Origin: Cupriavidus taiwanensis
Lineage (GTDB): Bacteria > Pseudomonadota > Gammaproteobacteria > Burkholderiales > Burkholderiaceae
Direction of reading: 5' to 3'
DNA length: 64,000 nucleotides
Assembly: GCF_900250075.1 (NCBI RefSeq)
Contig: NZ_LT977071.1
Span: forward strand, 1,798,941 to 1,862,940
Positions 28,082 to 37,342 of the stretch are shown here, one piece after another (the first letter of the stretch is position 1; each line of letters begins with the position of its first letter). Below the pieces are notes generated by a model. The model worked only from the letters and a program-made list of their open reading frames with translations, had not been told where the DNA came from and ran no database searches. A program made the position numbers and the translations under genes.

Positions 28082-29248
28082 TCAGCGCGGGCCGAACAGG
28101 CGCCGCACGCGCTCCCACAGCACGCCGCAGAACATCGCCACCGGATTCAGCCGCGCGACCTGGTTGCGTTCGGCCTCGCTCAGCGTCGGATCCATCCTGC
28201 GCGATACCGACCTGCCGAAGTCGGCGATCATCCGCCGCACGAAGTCTCGCACCAGCCCCGAGCGCGAGAACTGCGCGAGCGGCCCCTGCAGCGAATACTG
28301 CAGGTCGACCGCAACTTCGGTCTCGCCGGCGGACAAGGCCCTGAGCTGGTAGGCGATATCGCCCGCCGCCTTGGAATTGCTGAGCGAGTCCTGTCCCGCA
28401 CCCTTCAGCACGCCACGCTTGTTCGCGTCATCGCGCTGAAGGCGGGCGGCGCCTTCGAACCTTGCCGACATGGGGCCGAACTTGATGGCGATATGGCCCT
28501 TGACCTTCTCGCCGGCCACTTCCGTCAGCACCGCACCGGGCAGGCAGCCCGCCACGGCCGGCAGGTCCGCCATGAAGGCCCATACCTCGTCCAGCGCATA
28601 GGGCACGGTAAAGCCGCCCTCGATGCGCGACCAGCCCTTGCGGTCGGCCGAGCGCTCCGGCTCGGCGCTGCCTGCTGCAGCCAGGTGCGGCTGCGTGCCG
28701 AGCGCCTCATCGGCAACCGTGAAGCCCGCGAATGGCAGCGGCGCGGCTGCCGCGCCGGCATGCCGCGCGATCACGCCGGTGGCCGCGCGGCGCGCGTCCA
28801 GCACCGAACGGATCGCGGCGACGATGCCCATATAGCCGGTACAGCGGCACAGGTTGCCCGACAGCTCATGCCGGATGGTGGCTTCGTCGGCATCGGGCAG
28901 GCGCAGCACGATATCGCGCGCGGTAGCCAGCATCCCGGGCGTGCAATAGCCGCACTGCAGCGCGTGGTGCCGGTTGAAGGCGGCGCGCAGGTCGGCCATG
29001 ACCGCGTCGTCCTCGTAGCCCTCCACCGTGACGATGTCGGCGCCCTGGCAGGCGGCGGCAAAGGTGATGCACGCGCGCACCGGCTTGCCGTCCACCAGCA
29101 CGGTGCAGGCGCCGCACACGCCGTGCTCGCAACCGAGGTGGGTGCCGGTCAGGCGATGCGTTTCGCGCAGGTAGTCGCCCAGGTGAGTCCGGTCCGCGCA
29201 CGCGCCGGACACCCGGCGGCCGTTGACGGTGAATTCGATGGTCTGCAC
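28082..29248 (-). CDS. Picolinate dehydrogenase 2Fe-2S subunit fused to a CoxG-like domain (PicA component)
   Basis: 388 residues in two parts. Residues about 1-155 are the [2Fe-2S] subunit of a xanthine-dehydrogenase-family molybdenum hydroxylase, with CEHGVCGACTVLVDG and CGYCTPGM...CRCTGY cysteine sets. Residues about 205-370 are an SRPBCC/CoxG domain (GFTVPYALDEVWAFMADLP, CLPGA, KFGPMSA), which in CO dehydrogenase clusters is a separate membrane-recruiting protein. The C-terminus is hydrophobic and basic, consistent with membrane attachment. Together with the FAD and Mo subunits it should 6-hydroxylate picolinate. Ends the three-gene operon; substrate assigned from context. Confidence 0.88.
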   Translation of the reverse strand: MQTIEFTVNGRRVSGACADRTHLGDYLRETHRLTGTHLGCEHGVCGACTVLVDGKPVRACITFAAACQGADIVTVEGYEDDAVMADLRAAFNRHHALQCGYCTPGMLATARDIVLRLPDADEATIRHELSGNLCRCTGYMGIVAAIRSVLDARRAATGVIARHAGAAAAPLPFAGFTVADEALGTQPHLAAAGSAEPERSADRKGWSRIEGGFTVPYALDEVWAFMADLPAVAGCLPGAVLTEVAGEKVKGHIAIKFGPMSARFEGAARLQRDDANKRGVLKGAGQDSLSNSKAAGDIAYQLRALSAGETEVAVDLQYSLQGPLAQFSRSGLVRDFVRRMIADFGRSVSRRMDPTLSEAERNQVARLNPVAMFCGVLWERVRRLFGPR

Positions 29249-29258
29249 GGGGCGCTCC

Positions 29259-30086
29259 TCAATTCAGCAGTTGCGTGACGCAGCGCATCACGACGGTTCG
29301 GTACAGCTTGCGGTCGATGGCGTCCCTGCCCGGCGCGGCTTGCGCGACGGCTTCGGCGACGGCGTCGGCCGTCAGCGCCGCCGCGCCCTGCGCCGCGACG
29401 GCGCGAGTCAGGCCGGGCAGCACCACGGGCGGGCCGTCCAGCGCGCCGAGCACGATGCGGGCGAAGCTGCGGCTGGCGTCGAAGTACGCGGCGCAGCTGG
29501 CCTCGGCGAACTCGCCGGTCTTGCGGCACAGCTTCTGGTAGCCCCAGCGGCTGTGCGCGGTCTGCGGCGGCACCCGCACCGCGGCAATCAGCTCGCCGTC
29601 AGCCAGCACCGTGGTGTAGGCACCGAGCATGAACGACTCCATCGGCACTTCGCGCGTGCCGGCAGCGGATGCGATCTCGATGCGCGCGCCCAGCGCGGTC
29701 ATGGCCACGACCCAGTCGGCCGCGGGGTCCGCATGCGCTAGGCTGCCGCCTACGGTGCCGCGGTTGCGGATCGCCCGATAGGCGATGCCGCCGGCAACGG
29801 CCTGCAGCATGGTGCCGCGCAGCGGCTCGAATACGCCGTCCTCGATCTGCGCATGAGTCACGCAGGCGCCGATGCGGATGCCGTCGGCGCCTGCGGTCAC
29901 GTCGCGCAATTCGCGCAGCGCCGACACGTCGACCACCGTATCGGGCCGCGTCAGGCGCAGGTTCAGCATCGGCCCGAGCGATTGACCGCCGCCCATGGCC
30001 TTGGATACATCAATGTCCGCGCCCAGGCGGCTCAATGCGTCCGGCAGCGAGCCGGGTGCGTGGTAAGAGAATGCAACGGCTTTCAT
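29259..30086 (-). CDS. Picolinate dehydrogenase FAD subunit (CoxM-like, PicA component)
   Basis: 275 residues, FAD-binding subunit of a molybdenum hydroxylase: AMGGGQSLGPMLNLR and RNRGTVGGSLAHADPAAD are the two flavin-binding signatures, followed by the CoxM-type C-terminal domain. It passes electrons from the iron-sulfur subunit to the acceptor. It sits between the large and 2Fe-2S genes with gaps of 3 and 10 bases. Confidence 0.92.
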   Translation of the reverse strand: MKAVAFSYHAPGSLPDALSRLGADIDVSKAMGGGQSLGPMLNLRLTRPDTVVDVSALRELRDVTAGADGIRIGACVTHAQIEDGVFEPLRGTMLQAVAGGIAYRAIRNRGTVGGSLAHADPAADWVVAMTALGARIEIASAAGTREVPMESFMLGAYTTVLADGELIAAVRVPPQTAHSRWGYQKLCRKTGEFAEASCAAYFDASRSFARIVLGALDGPPVVLPGLTRAVAAQGAAALTADAVAEAVAQAAPGRDAIDRKLYRTVVMRCVTQLLN

Positions 30087-30089
30087 CGG

Positions 30090-32486
30090 TCAGGCTGCCT
30101 TCCGGTTATGCGCATCGGCCTCGGCCGCATCCAGCGCTTCCAGGATCTTGCGCGGTGTCAGCGGCGTCTCCTTCAGCTCGACGCCGAAATCGCGCAACGC
30201 GTCGTTGACGGCATTGAAGATCGCCGCCGGCGGCGCGATCGCCCCGCCCTCGCCCATGCCCTTGGCGCCGAACTCCGTATGCGGCGACGGCGTCTCGAAA
30301 TGATGGATGCGGATCGACGGGATCTCGGTCGGCCCCGGCAGCATGTAGTCCGCCAGCGTCGACGCCAGTGGCTGGCCGTTGCCGTCGTAATGCATCGCTT
30401 CGAACATCGCGGTGCCGATACCCTGCGCCACGCCGCCGTAGGTCTGCCCTTCGACCACCATCGGGTTGATCATGGTGCCGCAGTCCTCCACCACGACGTA
30501 GTCAAGAATCTCGACGTGGCCGGAATCGATGTCGACTTCCACCGCCACCGCATGCGTGGCATAGGTAAAGCTGCCGGTATCGACGGCGGGCTTGAAGCCC
30601 ATCGTGACTTCCAGCCCCTGCGCATCGACGTCCGGTGGCAACAGGTGCGGGTTGATGTACCAGGCGTTGGCGATGCGCGCGATGTCGGCGGTGCCCGCAT
30701 CCCCGGCCGCCACGGCCCCGTCGCGGAACACCACGGCATCCTGCGGCAGGCCCAGCATGTGCGCACCGATCCTCAGCAGGCGCGGCAGCAGCGCCTTGCA
30801 CGCGCGCGACACCGCGCCGCCGGACATCACCAGCGAGCGCGACGCATACGTGCCCGTCGAGAACGGCGTCAGGCCGGTATCGCCGTGCACGACCTTGATC
30901 CGCGCGATGTCGATGCCAAGGATCTCGTTGGCGATCTGCGCGAAGGTGGTCTCCATGCCCTGCCCGTGCGAATGCACGCCCACGCGCACCTCCAGCCCGC
31001 CGTCCGGCGTGATGCGTACCGTCGCCGAATCGAAGCCCGGAATCACCGGAGTGCCCCACGCGGCGAACACCGAGGTGCCGTGCGCCGATTGCTCGGTGTA
31101 GGTGCCGAAACCCACGCCGACATAGATGTTGCCCTGCGGGCCCGCCTTCTGGCGCGCGCGGATCGCGGGCAGGCCGATCATCTCCATGGCCTTGCGTACG
31201 CTGGCCGGGTAATCGCCGCCGTCGAAATGCTTGTTGGTGACGTTGACATAAGGCATGGCCTCGGGCGGCACGAGGTTTTCACAGCGCACCTCCCACGGTT
31301 CGCGTCCCACCTCGCGGGCGATGGCGTCGATCATCAATTCCATCGCAAAGCAGACGCCGGTGCGCGCCACGCCGCGATAGGGTACGAAGCCCGGCTTGTT
31401 CGTCGCCACGCAAGTGGTTTCGCAGCGGTAGCCGTCAAAGGCGTACGGCCCCGGCAGGTTGCCGATCGCCTGCCCCGGTTCCAGCCCGATGGTAAAAGGC
31501 CATACCGAATAGGCACCGCCATCGATCACGACCTTTGCATCGAGCGCCAGCAGGCGGCCGCGCGCATCGGCATACGCAGTCAGGTCGTAGTGGTGCTCGC
31601 GCGAGTTCGCGCCGGCGGTCAGGTGCTCGCGCCGGTCCTCTATAAAGCGGAACGGGCGCTTGTACGTCATCGCCAGCCACGCGATGCATAGTTCTTCCTG
31701 CTGCAGCACGCATTTATAGCCGAAGGCGCCGCCCACGTCGGGCGAGATCACACGCACGCGCTCCTGCTCCAGCCCCAGGCAGTGCGCCAGGATCGTGCGG
31801 ATCATGTGCGGCACCTGCGTCGCGCTGTAGACCACCAACTGGTCGAACTGGTGGTCCCAATAGGCCAGCACCGCCTTGCCTTCCATCGGCACCATGCACT
31901 GCCGAGCGAGGTCGATCTGGCGGCGCACCACCACCGTCGCCTCGCGCTGGCGCGCCTCGAAGTTCTTGTCGGCGGTCAGCGTCAGGAAGGTGTTGTCGCG
32001 CCAGTGCTCGTGCACGCGCACCTCGCCGGCAAGCTGGCGGGCCTGGGTTACGTCGGCAAGCGCGGGCAGTTCGTCGAACGACACGGCGACCTGCTCGGCG
32101 ATGTCCTCGGCCTCGGCGCGCGTGGGTGCAAAAGCCATCGCCATCGGTTCGCCGACGAAGCGCACCTTGCCGCTGGCCAGCGGAGGCTGCGCCGAAGGCT
32201 GGTAGGACGGGAAGGCCGAGTCGGCGATGATGTCGGCAGCCGCCGTCATGTCTTCACGCACGACCACCGCGGCGGCGTGACTGGACGGCTTGGTCACCGA
32301 CAGCAGCCGCGCGTGCGCGACCGGGCTGCGCAGGAACGCCACTTCCTGCAGGTCCGGCATGGCGATGTCCGCGACGAAGCGGCCTTTGCCGTGAAGGTGC
32401 CGCGCGTCCTCCTTGCGCGCCACGCGAGCGCCGACGCCCTGGCCGCGCGCGCTATCCGGGTAATCCGGTTCCATCGACGATGTCAT
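30090..32486 (-). CDS. Picolinate dehydrogenase molybdopterin subunit (PicA component)
   Basis: 798 residues, Mo-MCD large subunit of the xanthine dehydrogenase/CoxL superfamily. Domains: N-terminal hammerhead (about 15-130) and Mo-binding region with GGAFGYK, the active-site loop PYRGVARTGVC and the catalytic glutamate in KGMGEGGAIAPP near the C-terminus. The loop is not the VAYRCSFR of true CO dehydrogenase, so it is a hydroxylase of another substrate. Given the Rieske oxygenase, decarboxylase and 2,5-dihydroxypyridine genes nearby, picolinate C6 hydroxylation (PicA) is the best fit. A strong promoter with a PicR-type palindrome lies upstream. Confidence 0.9.
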   Translation of the reverse strand: MTSSMEPDYPDSARGQGVGARVARKEDARHLHGKGRFVADIAMPDLQEVAFLRSPVAHARLLSVTKPSSHAAAVVVREDMTAAADIIADSAFPSYQPSAQPPLASGKVRFVGEPMAMAFAPTRAEAEDIAEQVAVSFDELPALADVTQARQLAGEVRVHEHWRDNTFLTLTADKNFEARQREATVVVRRQIDLARQCMVPMEGKAVLAYWDHQFDQLVVYSATQVPHMIRTILAHCLGLEQERVRVISPDVGGAFGYKCVLQQEELCIAWLAMTYKRPFRFIEDRREHLTAGANSREHHYDLTAYADARGRLLALDAKVVIDGGAYSVWPFTIGLEPGQAIGNLPGPYAFDGYRCETTCVATNKPGFVPYRGVARTGVCFAMELMIDAIAREVGREPWEVRCENLVPPEAMPYVNVTNKHFDGGDYPASVRKAMEMIGLPAIRARQKAGPQGNIYVGVGFGTYTEQSAHGTSVFAAWGTPVIPGFDSATVRITPDGGLEVRVGVHSHGQGMETTFAQIANEILGIDIARIKVVHGDTGLTPFSTGTYASRSLVMSGGAVSRACKALLPRLLRIGAHMLGLPQDAVVFRDGAVAAGDAGTADIARIANAWYINPHLLPPDVDAQGLEVTMGFKPAVDTGSFTYATHAVAVEVDIDSGHVEILDYVVVEDCGTMINPMVVEGQTYGGVAQGIGTAMFEAMHYDGNGQPLASTLADYMLPGPTEIPSIRIHHFETPSPHTEFGAKGMGEGGAIAPPAAIFNAVNDALRDFGVELKETPLTPRKILEALDAAEADAHNRKAA

Positions 32487-32520
32487 TGCCCTGTCCGTTC
32501 CGATGATAAGCGTGGTTTAT

Positions 32521-32567
32521 TCAGCATACTGACCAAAATCCTATGGAAATGCCGGAGTGCCTGTCAA
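32521..32567 (-). promoter_or_regulatory. Promoter and operator of the picA operon
   Basis: On the minus strand: TTGACA (32567-32562), an 18-base spacer, TAGGAT (32543-32538), then the palindrome TCAGTATGCTGA (32532-32521) over the predicted start point. A repressor on the palindrome would block initiation. It separates the picA operon from the nicF gene upstream. Confidence 0.75.
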
Positions 32568-32602
32568 TTGCGGCTTTACCGCATGCCGGCCCCTTCAGGC
32601 GC

Positions 32603-33229
32603 CTATTCCCGCACGCCAATGGCAGCAAGCCCGTCTGCCCGCGTGGCGACGGTTGCGTACTTCTGCGCCATGTCGAACAGGTTGGCCTCATGCGGCCCCA
32701 GCGCGCGGTCGCCCACGCAGTCGGACAGCACCAGCGGGCGGAAGCCGTACTGCATCGCATCGACCACGCTGGCCCGCACGCACCCGCTGGTGACGGCGCC
32801 GGCCACCACCAGCGTGCGCACGCCGCGCTGCGTCAGCCATGCCGCCAGCGACGTGCCGAAGAACGCCGACGGCACCGTCTTGCGCACCACCAGTTCGCCC
32901 GGGCGCGGCGCCAGTTCTTCCACGATGGCGCTGTTGAAGGCATGCTCCTTCAGCGTCAGCATGTTCGGCACCTTCATAGAGAAGACGTTGTGGTCGGCGC
33001 CGTCATCGGCATAGACGATGCGGCTGTGCGCGACCGGCCAGCCTTCGCGCCGCGCCACCGCGAGCAGCGGCACGGTACTGGCAATGGCCTCGCGGATATT
33101 TCCGCCGCCGAACACCGCCGGATCGGCAAAGCCGTTGACGAAGTCCACGATCAGCAGCCCGAAGGGCCCATCCAGCTCCAGCGCATTGCCGAAGCCCTGG
33201 CGCTGGTACGCGCCGATTTCCCTGTGCAT
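32603..33229 (-). CDS. nicF: Maleamate amidohydrolase (NicF/PicF type)
   Basis: 208-residue isochorismatase-fold hydrolase with the catalytic triad Asp (LLIVDFVNGF), Lys (VVRKTVPSAFFGT) and Cys (VTSGCVRAS). Within that fold it matches the N-carbamoylsarcosine amidase/maleamate amidohydrolase branch. It hydrolyses maleamate to maleate and ammonia, releasing the ring nitrogen. Its ATG overlaps the nicX stop by one base (TGATG). Last gene of the minus-strand unit that begins with the decarboxylase at 36889. Confidence 0.9.
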   Translation of the reverse strand: MHREIGAYQRQGFGNALELDGPFGLLIVDFVNGFADPAVFGGGNIREAIASTVPLLAVARREGWPVAHSRIVYADDGADHNVFSMKVPNMLTLKEHAFNSAIVEELAPRPGELVVRKTVPSAFFGTSLAAWLTQRGVRTLVVAGAVTSGCVRASVVDAMQYGFRPLVLSDCVGDRALGPHEANLFDMAQKYATVATRADGLAAIGVRE

Positions 33230-34287
33230 CACGACTTGTCCTCCGGGTAGCGGAAGCCGTCGGTCACCTTGCCCGCAGTCACCACGTCGACGCCGTCCAG
33301 GCGCACGGTGCAGCGGCGCACCGGGATGTCGATATGGCAGGCCGTGGTGCGATGGCCGCCGGCCTCGTTGTTCGGGCCGAGCGAGAACAGGAAGTTGCCC
33401 TCGAACGCGCGCGCATCCATGCCAATGGTGGCCTCGCGGTCGTACAGGCCCAGCGTCGACCAATGTGCACGAGGCTGGAGCCCCCAGCCGATATGCGAGA
33501 TCGCATACGCTTCGGGATCGTTGAATGACGCCATGTATTCGCTCAGCAGTTCGGCATGGAGCCCACCTTCGATGCGCGTCGCAAAGCCCGCTTCGACCGT
33601 CAGGCGGATCGGCTCGGTGACGTAGCTCTTCTGCGGCAGCAGGATGTCGCCCTTATCGAGCACGATGGTGCCGTGCGCAGCGCCTTCGTTCGGCCAGGTG
33701 AGCGCGAAGCCGCTGGGCCAGTGGTCCCAGCGCCCGGGCTCGTCGACAAAGCCGTACTCGCCGATGGCGGCGAATTCGCCCAGCGGGCAGCGCAGGTCGG
33801 TGCCGGCGGGCGAGACGACGTGCATTTCCTTCGCGCTTGCCAGCCGCTGAGACGCCGCCTTCACGCGTTCGCGATCGGCCTCGCAGGGCACCAACCGGGC
33901 CAGCACCTCGGGCGGCTCGACGGCGAGCAGGATTTTGGTGCCGCCCTGCAGGATCTCGTGCTGCTCCGGCGAGAACAGCAGCGTCATCAGATCCAGCACC
34001 AGGTCGCTCGCCTTCAGTGCGGCGATGGCCGCCGGATTGCCGGTCAGCGGCGTGGTACCGAGGTAGGCGAGCGCATCGCGGCTCAGTGCCTTCTCGCCGT
34101 TGACGGGGGGCAGGTCGAGCCGGTTGACGATGGCACCCATCGATTGCGTGGCGGTGAGCGCGGTGGACAGCGTCTGCGGGTGGGTGGCGGCACTGGTGAG
34201 GATGGTGACGGTCTGTCCCGGCTCCAGCCGGGACAGCCGCAGCACCTTGCGCCAGGCCTCGATCATCTGGTGGTCACTTACCGGCAT
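33229..34287 (-). CDS. nicX: 2,5-dihydroxypyridine 5,6-dioxygenase (NicX/PicD type)
   Basis: 352 residues of the M29-peptidase-like extradiol dioxygenase family. The HxD pair in CHIDIPV, with an upstream histidine (AISHIGWGL), corresponds to the Fe(II) ligands known for NicX. It opens 2,5-dihydroxypyridine to N-formylmaleamate. AGGAG lies 5 bases ahead of ATG 34287, which sits 10 bases inside the nicD gene, so the two are translationally linked. No other pyridine ring-cleavage enzyme is nearby. Confidence 0.92.
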   Translation of the reverse strand: MPVSDHQMIEAWRKVLRLSRLEPGQTVTILTSAATHPQTLSTALTATQSMGAIVNRLDLPPVNGEKALSRDALAYLGTTPLTGNPAAIAALKASDLVLDLMTLLFSPEQHEILQGGTKILLAVEPPEVLARLVPCEADRERVKAASQRLASAKEMHVVSPAGTDLRCPLGEFAAIGEYGFVDEPGRWDHWPSGFALTWPNEGAAHGTIVLDKGDILLPQKSYVTEPIRLTVEAGFATRIEGGLHAELLSEYMASFNDPEAYAISHIGWGLQPRAHWSTLGLYDREATIGMDARAFEGNFLFSLGPNNEAGGHRTTACHIDIPVRRCTVRLDGVDVVTAGKVTDGFRYPEDKS

Positions 34288-35144
34288 GTCGGCTCCTTGC
34301 TCGCTGATTGTCCCAGCGCTTGCGCCAGCGGCGCGCCGAGGAAGTCCCCCAGCGCCGCGTAAAAACCCGCTTCGTCGTCCCACGGGATCATGTGGCCGGC
34401 ATTGGCGACGTGGCTGACCAGCACGCCGGGCAGCAGCGTGCGGATCTCGGCGACGTCTTCGGGCCGGACGACGTCGCCACGGCCTGCGGTCATCAGCAGC
34501 GTGGGCACCTTTACCCGCGGCATGTCGGCGTGGATGTCGTCACGGTGGAAGTCCTCGAAACTGCGCACCACCGCGTCTTCATTGCAGGTGTGCAGCCATT
34601 CGGCGCGCAGGCGCAGTTGCTCGTCGGTCCAGGTCGTGCAAAAGCGGCGCATGCCTTCCAGGCCGGTGCCTTTCCGGGACAGCCGGATCGAATCGACGTA
34701 CCAGGGCAGTTGCGCCGGATATGGGCGACGCCCGGGGCCCGAGACAGGCGGGTCGACCATCACCAGCCGCGCCAGCCCGTGCGGCCTTGCCGCCGCGGCA
34801 CGCAGGCCGATCCGTGCGCCCATCGAATGGCCGACCACGCTGTAGCGCCGCAGGCCCAGCGCTTCGGCAAAGGCGACGACGTCTCGCGCCTGCGCATCGA
34901 GGCCATAGTCGAGCCCCGGCTCCGCCGACGACAGCCCGCGGCCGCGCACGTCGAGGATGTAGGTGTCAAAGTGCACGCCGAACTGCTCGCCGACAAAACC
35001 CCATGTGATCGCGGGGCTGGTGATGCCGGGCACGATAACGACGGCGTCGCGCCCGCCATGCTCGCCCCCATTGCCGCCGTAGCGCAGGTAATGCTGGCGG
35101 ATGCCATTGGCATGAACCTGGCCTCCGTATTGGAAGGTACTCAT
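34278..35144 (-). CDS. nicD: N-formylmaleamate deformylase (NicD/PicE type)
   Basis: 288-residue alpha/beta hydrolase: nucleophile Ser in VVGHSMGAR, oxyanion region VPGITSPA, acid Asp region and catalytic His in NAGHMIPWDD. It removes formate from N-formylmaleamate to give maleamate. The assignment rests on sequence similarity to NicD plus direct linkage to nicX and nicF. It follows nicE by 9 bases. Confidence 0.9.
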   Translation of the reverse strand: MSTFQYGGQVHANGIRQHYLRYGGNGGEHGGRDAVVIVPGITSPAITWGFVGEQFGVHFDTYILDVRGRGLSSAEPGLDYGLDAQARDVVAFAEALGLRRYSVVGHSMGARIGLRAAAARPHGLARLVMVDPPVSGPGRRPYPAQLPWYVDSIRLSRKGTGLEGMRRFCTTWTDEQLRLRAEWLHTCNEDAVVRSFEDFHRDDIHADMPRVKVPTLLMTAGRGDVVRPEDVAEIRTLLPGVLVSHVANAGHMIPWDDEAGFYAALGDFLGAPLAQALGQSASKEPTCR

Positions 35145-35153
35145 GGCCCCCCC

Positions 35154-35906
35154 TCAGTAAGCGCCGGACAGCAGCGCACCCGCGCCCGGCACGACCGGTT
35201 CCAGGTCCAGCGCGCGCAGCATGGCGTAGGTGGTTGCAATGGCGGCGGTGAGCACCGGCTTGCCGGTCATCGCCTCGACCTTGGCCACGGCCGGCAGCGA
35301 TGGCATCTGCACGCAGGCAGACAGCACGATCACGTCGGCGTCCCGCGTGTCCATCTGCGCAACGATCTCCGGCAGGCGCGACGGATCATGGCGGCCGACG
35401 TCGAGGTTGTCGGGGATTTCCAGCGCGCGGTAGTCCACGACTTCATAGCCCTCGTTGCGGATGTAGTCCACCACCAGTTCGGTCAGCGGCTTCATGTAGG
35501 GCGCGACCACTGCAATGCGCTTCGCGCCCATCACCTTGAGCGCATCCACCAGCGCCCCGGCACTGGTGATGACTGGCGCGTCGCCGCCGTTCGCTGTGGT
35601 ATGTGCCTTCAGGCGCTGTTCGGATTGCCGGTGGTAGCCATGGCCCATCGCCATGATCGCGACGAGGCAGGCATAGCCAAGCACGTCGACGCGGGCATCG
35701 CTCAGCTCCACCGCGCAGCGGTCGGACTCGGCATCCATTGCCGCCAGTTCTTCCTTGACCACCTTCTTCATCCGCATGCGGCTTGAATGGAAGGTGAAGC
35801 GTTCCGGGCGGATCTGCTGGCGCGCCATCAGCATGGCGGGGATTTCGGTTTCCATCGTCGTGTTCGAGCTGGGGACGATCTGGCCGATACGAAAGACTTT
35901 TTGCAT
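35154..35906 (-). CDS. nicE: Maleate cis-trans isomerase (NicE/PicG type)
   Basis: 250 residues of the Asp/Glu racemase superfamily. Family marks: IGQIVPSSNTTME at the N-terminus, and two catalytic cysteines in LGYACLVA and VLSACVQMPS. It isomerises maleate to fumarate, feeding the TCA cycle, so the pathway ends here. It starts 20 bases after the decarboxylase gene. Confidence 0.92.
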   Translation of the reverse strand: MQKVFRIGQIVPSSNTTMETEIPAMLMARQQIRPERFTFHSSRMRMKKVVKEELAAMDAESDRCAVELSDARVDVLGYACLVAIMAMGHGYHRQSEQRLKAHTTANGGDAPVITSAGALVDALKVMGAKRIAVVAPYMKPLTELVVDYIRNEGYEVVDYRALEIPDNLDVGRHDPSRLPEIVAQMDTRDADVIVLSACVQMPSLPAVAKVEAMTGKPVLTAAIATTYAMLRALDLEPVVPGAGALLSGAY

Positions 35907-35926
35907 GGGGTTTCCAGGTTGGGCAA

Positions 35927-36889
35927 TCAGAGCTTGAGCAGGCGTTGCGCGTTGCCGTGGCAGACCAGCGCGCGCGTGGTGTCGTCAAGCGGCGCGCTGT
36001 CGATGAACCGCGCGGCCACTTCGGTGGACTCATAGGGGTAGTCGACGGAGAACATCACCGCCTCCGGTCCCAGTTCGGCAAGGGCGCCCATCAGCGCGCC
36101 GTGCGAACACACGCCCGAGGTGGTGATGACGATATTGCTGCCGATGTACTCGGACGGCGCGCGCTCCAGCCTGACGCCATGCGAATAGACCGCAAAACGG
36201 CTGTCGAAGCGCCAGCGCTGGTAAGGCAGGCCTTCGCCCATATGGCCGAGGATCAGCTTCAGGCGCGGGAAGCGGTCGAACACGCCGCTGAACAACAGCC
36301 GCAGCGCGTGCGAAGCGGTTTCCACGCCCCACCCCCACGCGGCTCCGGCCAACTCCGGATGGCCGGCGAGCACTTGCGGCGACACGAAGGCATCGGTCGG
36401 ATGCAGGTACATCGGCACGTCCAGCGCCTGCATGCGTTCCCAGAGCGCGTCATACGCCGGGGCGTCGTAATAGCGACCATGTGTATGGCCGTTTACCAGC
36501 GAGCCCTTGAAGCCGAGCTGCAGCACGGCACGCTCCAGTTCGCCAGCGGCCTGCCCTGGATCGTGCATCGGCAGCGCGGCAAAGCCGGCATAGCGCGTCG
36601 GATGGCGGGCGATCTGCGCCGCCAGGAAGTCATTGCTCTGGCGCGCACGGGTCAGCGCCAGTCCGGGATCGGCTTCGCCCTGCACGCCGGGTCCGGTTTG
36701 CGACAGCACGGTGATGTCGATGCCGCACCGGTCCATCTCGGCAAGCCGCTCTTCGTCGAAGTCGGCAAGACGGCGACCAAGCTCGGCGAACACCGCCGGA
36801 TCGATATGCTGCGTGAACCCTTTGGAATAAGCCTGGAAGCCGGGGGTCATGAAATGCTCTTCCAGGGCGATCTTCTTCACGTAAGTCAT
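35927..36889 (-). CDS. picC: 3,6-dihydroxypicolinate decarboxylase (PicC-type amidohydrolase)
   Basis: 320 residues, amidohydrolase-2 family with the gamma-resorcylate/2,3-dihydroxybenzoate decarboxylase pattern: N-terminal metal motif KIALEEHF (ExH), His in MYLHPTD, ILGHMGEGLPY, and Asp in FSVDYPYES. Members do metal-dependent non-oxidative aromatic decarboxylation. In the pic pathway of Alcaligenes faecalis, PicC of this family turns 3,6-dihydroxypicolinate into 2,5-dihydroxypyridine, exactly the substrate of the nicX product in the same operon. First gene of the operon; promoter and operator are upstream. Confidence 0.87.
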   Translation of the reverse strand: MTYVKKIALEEHFMTPGFQAYSKGFTQHIDPAVFAELGRRLADFDEERLAEMDRCGIDITVLSQTGPGVQGEADPGLALTRARQSNDFLAAQIARHPTRYAGFAALPMHDPGQAAGELERAVLQLGFKGSLVNGHTHGRYYDAPAYDALWERMQALDVPMYLHPTDAFVSPQVLAGHPELAGAAWGWGVETASHALRLLFSGVFDRFPRLKLILGHMGEGLPYQRWRFDSRFAVYSHGVRLERAPSEYIGSNIVITTSGVCSHGALMGALAELGPEAVMFSVDYPYESTEVAARFIDSAPLDDTTRALVCHGNAQRLLKL

Positions 36890-36971
36890 GCTGGTGGGGG
36901 CTCCTGATGGATGGAATCGGTGCGTGCCGAGCTTTGTCCCGCGTGCGCCGATGCGTCGCCTCGTCGATTAC

Positions 36972-37023
36972 TCAGTACACTGATTAGTTTTCGGATTCTA
37001 GTGAGCGGATTTTCAAAAGTCCA
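36972..37023 (-). promoter_or_regulatory. Promoter and operator of the picC operon
   Basis: On the minus strand: TGGACT (37023-37018), 17-base spacer, TAGAAT (37000-36995), then the palindrome TCAGTGTACTGA (36983-36972) just after the predicted start. Same promoter-then-operator layout as the picA operon. Confidence 0.65.
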
Positions 37024-37090
37024 GAAGGAGCGCGGAGGGTTAACACCTATAACGATGGCCGGAACCGCTCATTACACTGGCCCCAGATGA

Positions 37091-37213
37091 TCAGTATGCT
37101 GATGATATGAAACATCCATTTAAATCGGGCTTTCCGGCGCCTTCGCAATATCCCAGGTGCCGGCTCTGGCCCGCATTTTGCTCAGCATACTGCGCTTCTC
37201 ATCAGCATACTGA
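37091..37213 (+). promoter_or_regulatory. Operator cluster upstream of the MFS symporter
   Basis: Three palindromes in the 453-base divergent region 36890-37342: TCAGTATGCTGA (37091-37102), TCAGCATACTGC with one mismatch (37182-37193) and TCAGCATACTGA (37202-37213). The last two are 20 bases apart, two helical turns. I could not place a convincing -35/-10 pair; CATACT inside the sites may serve as -10. The rest of the region shows no gene. Confidence 0.65.
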
Positions 37214-37342
37214 CTGATGCACCGGCAGGATGCGGCACCGCACAGTGCCGGGTCAGCAATGACCCGCGCCATCGGGGCCCGGCACCACCGGGAAGCAAAC
37301 AAACAATAGAGACATACGGCCTGACCAAAAGGAGCCCCCGCC

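Noticed and set aside
28082..32486. Aerobic CO dehydrogenase (coxMSL plus coxG)
   Set aside because: The large subunit lacks the VAYRCSFR active-site loop of true CO dehydrogenase, no cox maturation genes are present, and the setting is pyridine catabolism.
28082..35906. Nicotinate (nic) degradation cluster
   Set aside because: The lower pathway genes are shared, but there is no FAD 6-hydroxynicotinate 3-monooxygenase (NicC); instead a four-component Rieske oxygenase and a PicC-type decarboxylase are present, which fit picolinate.
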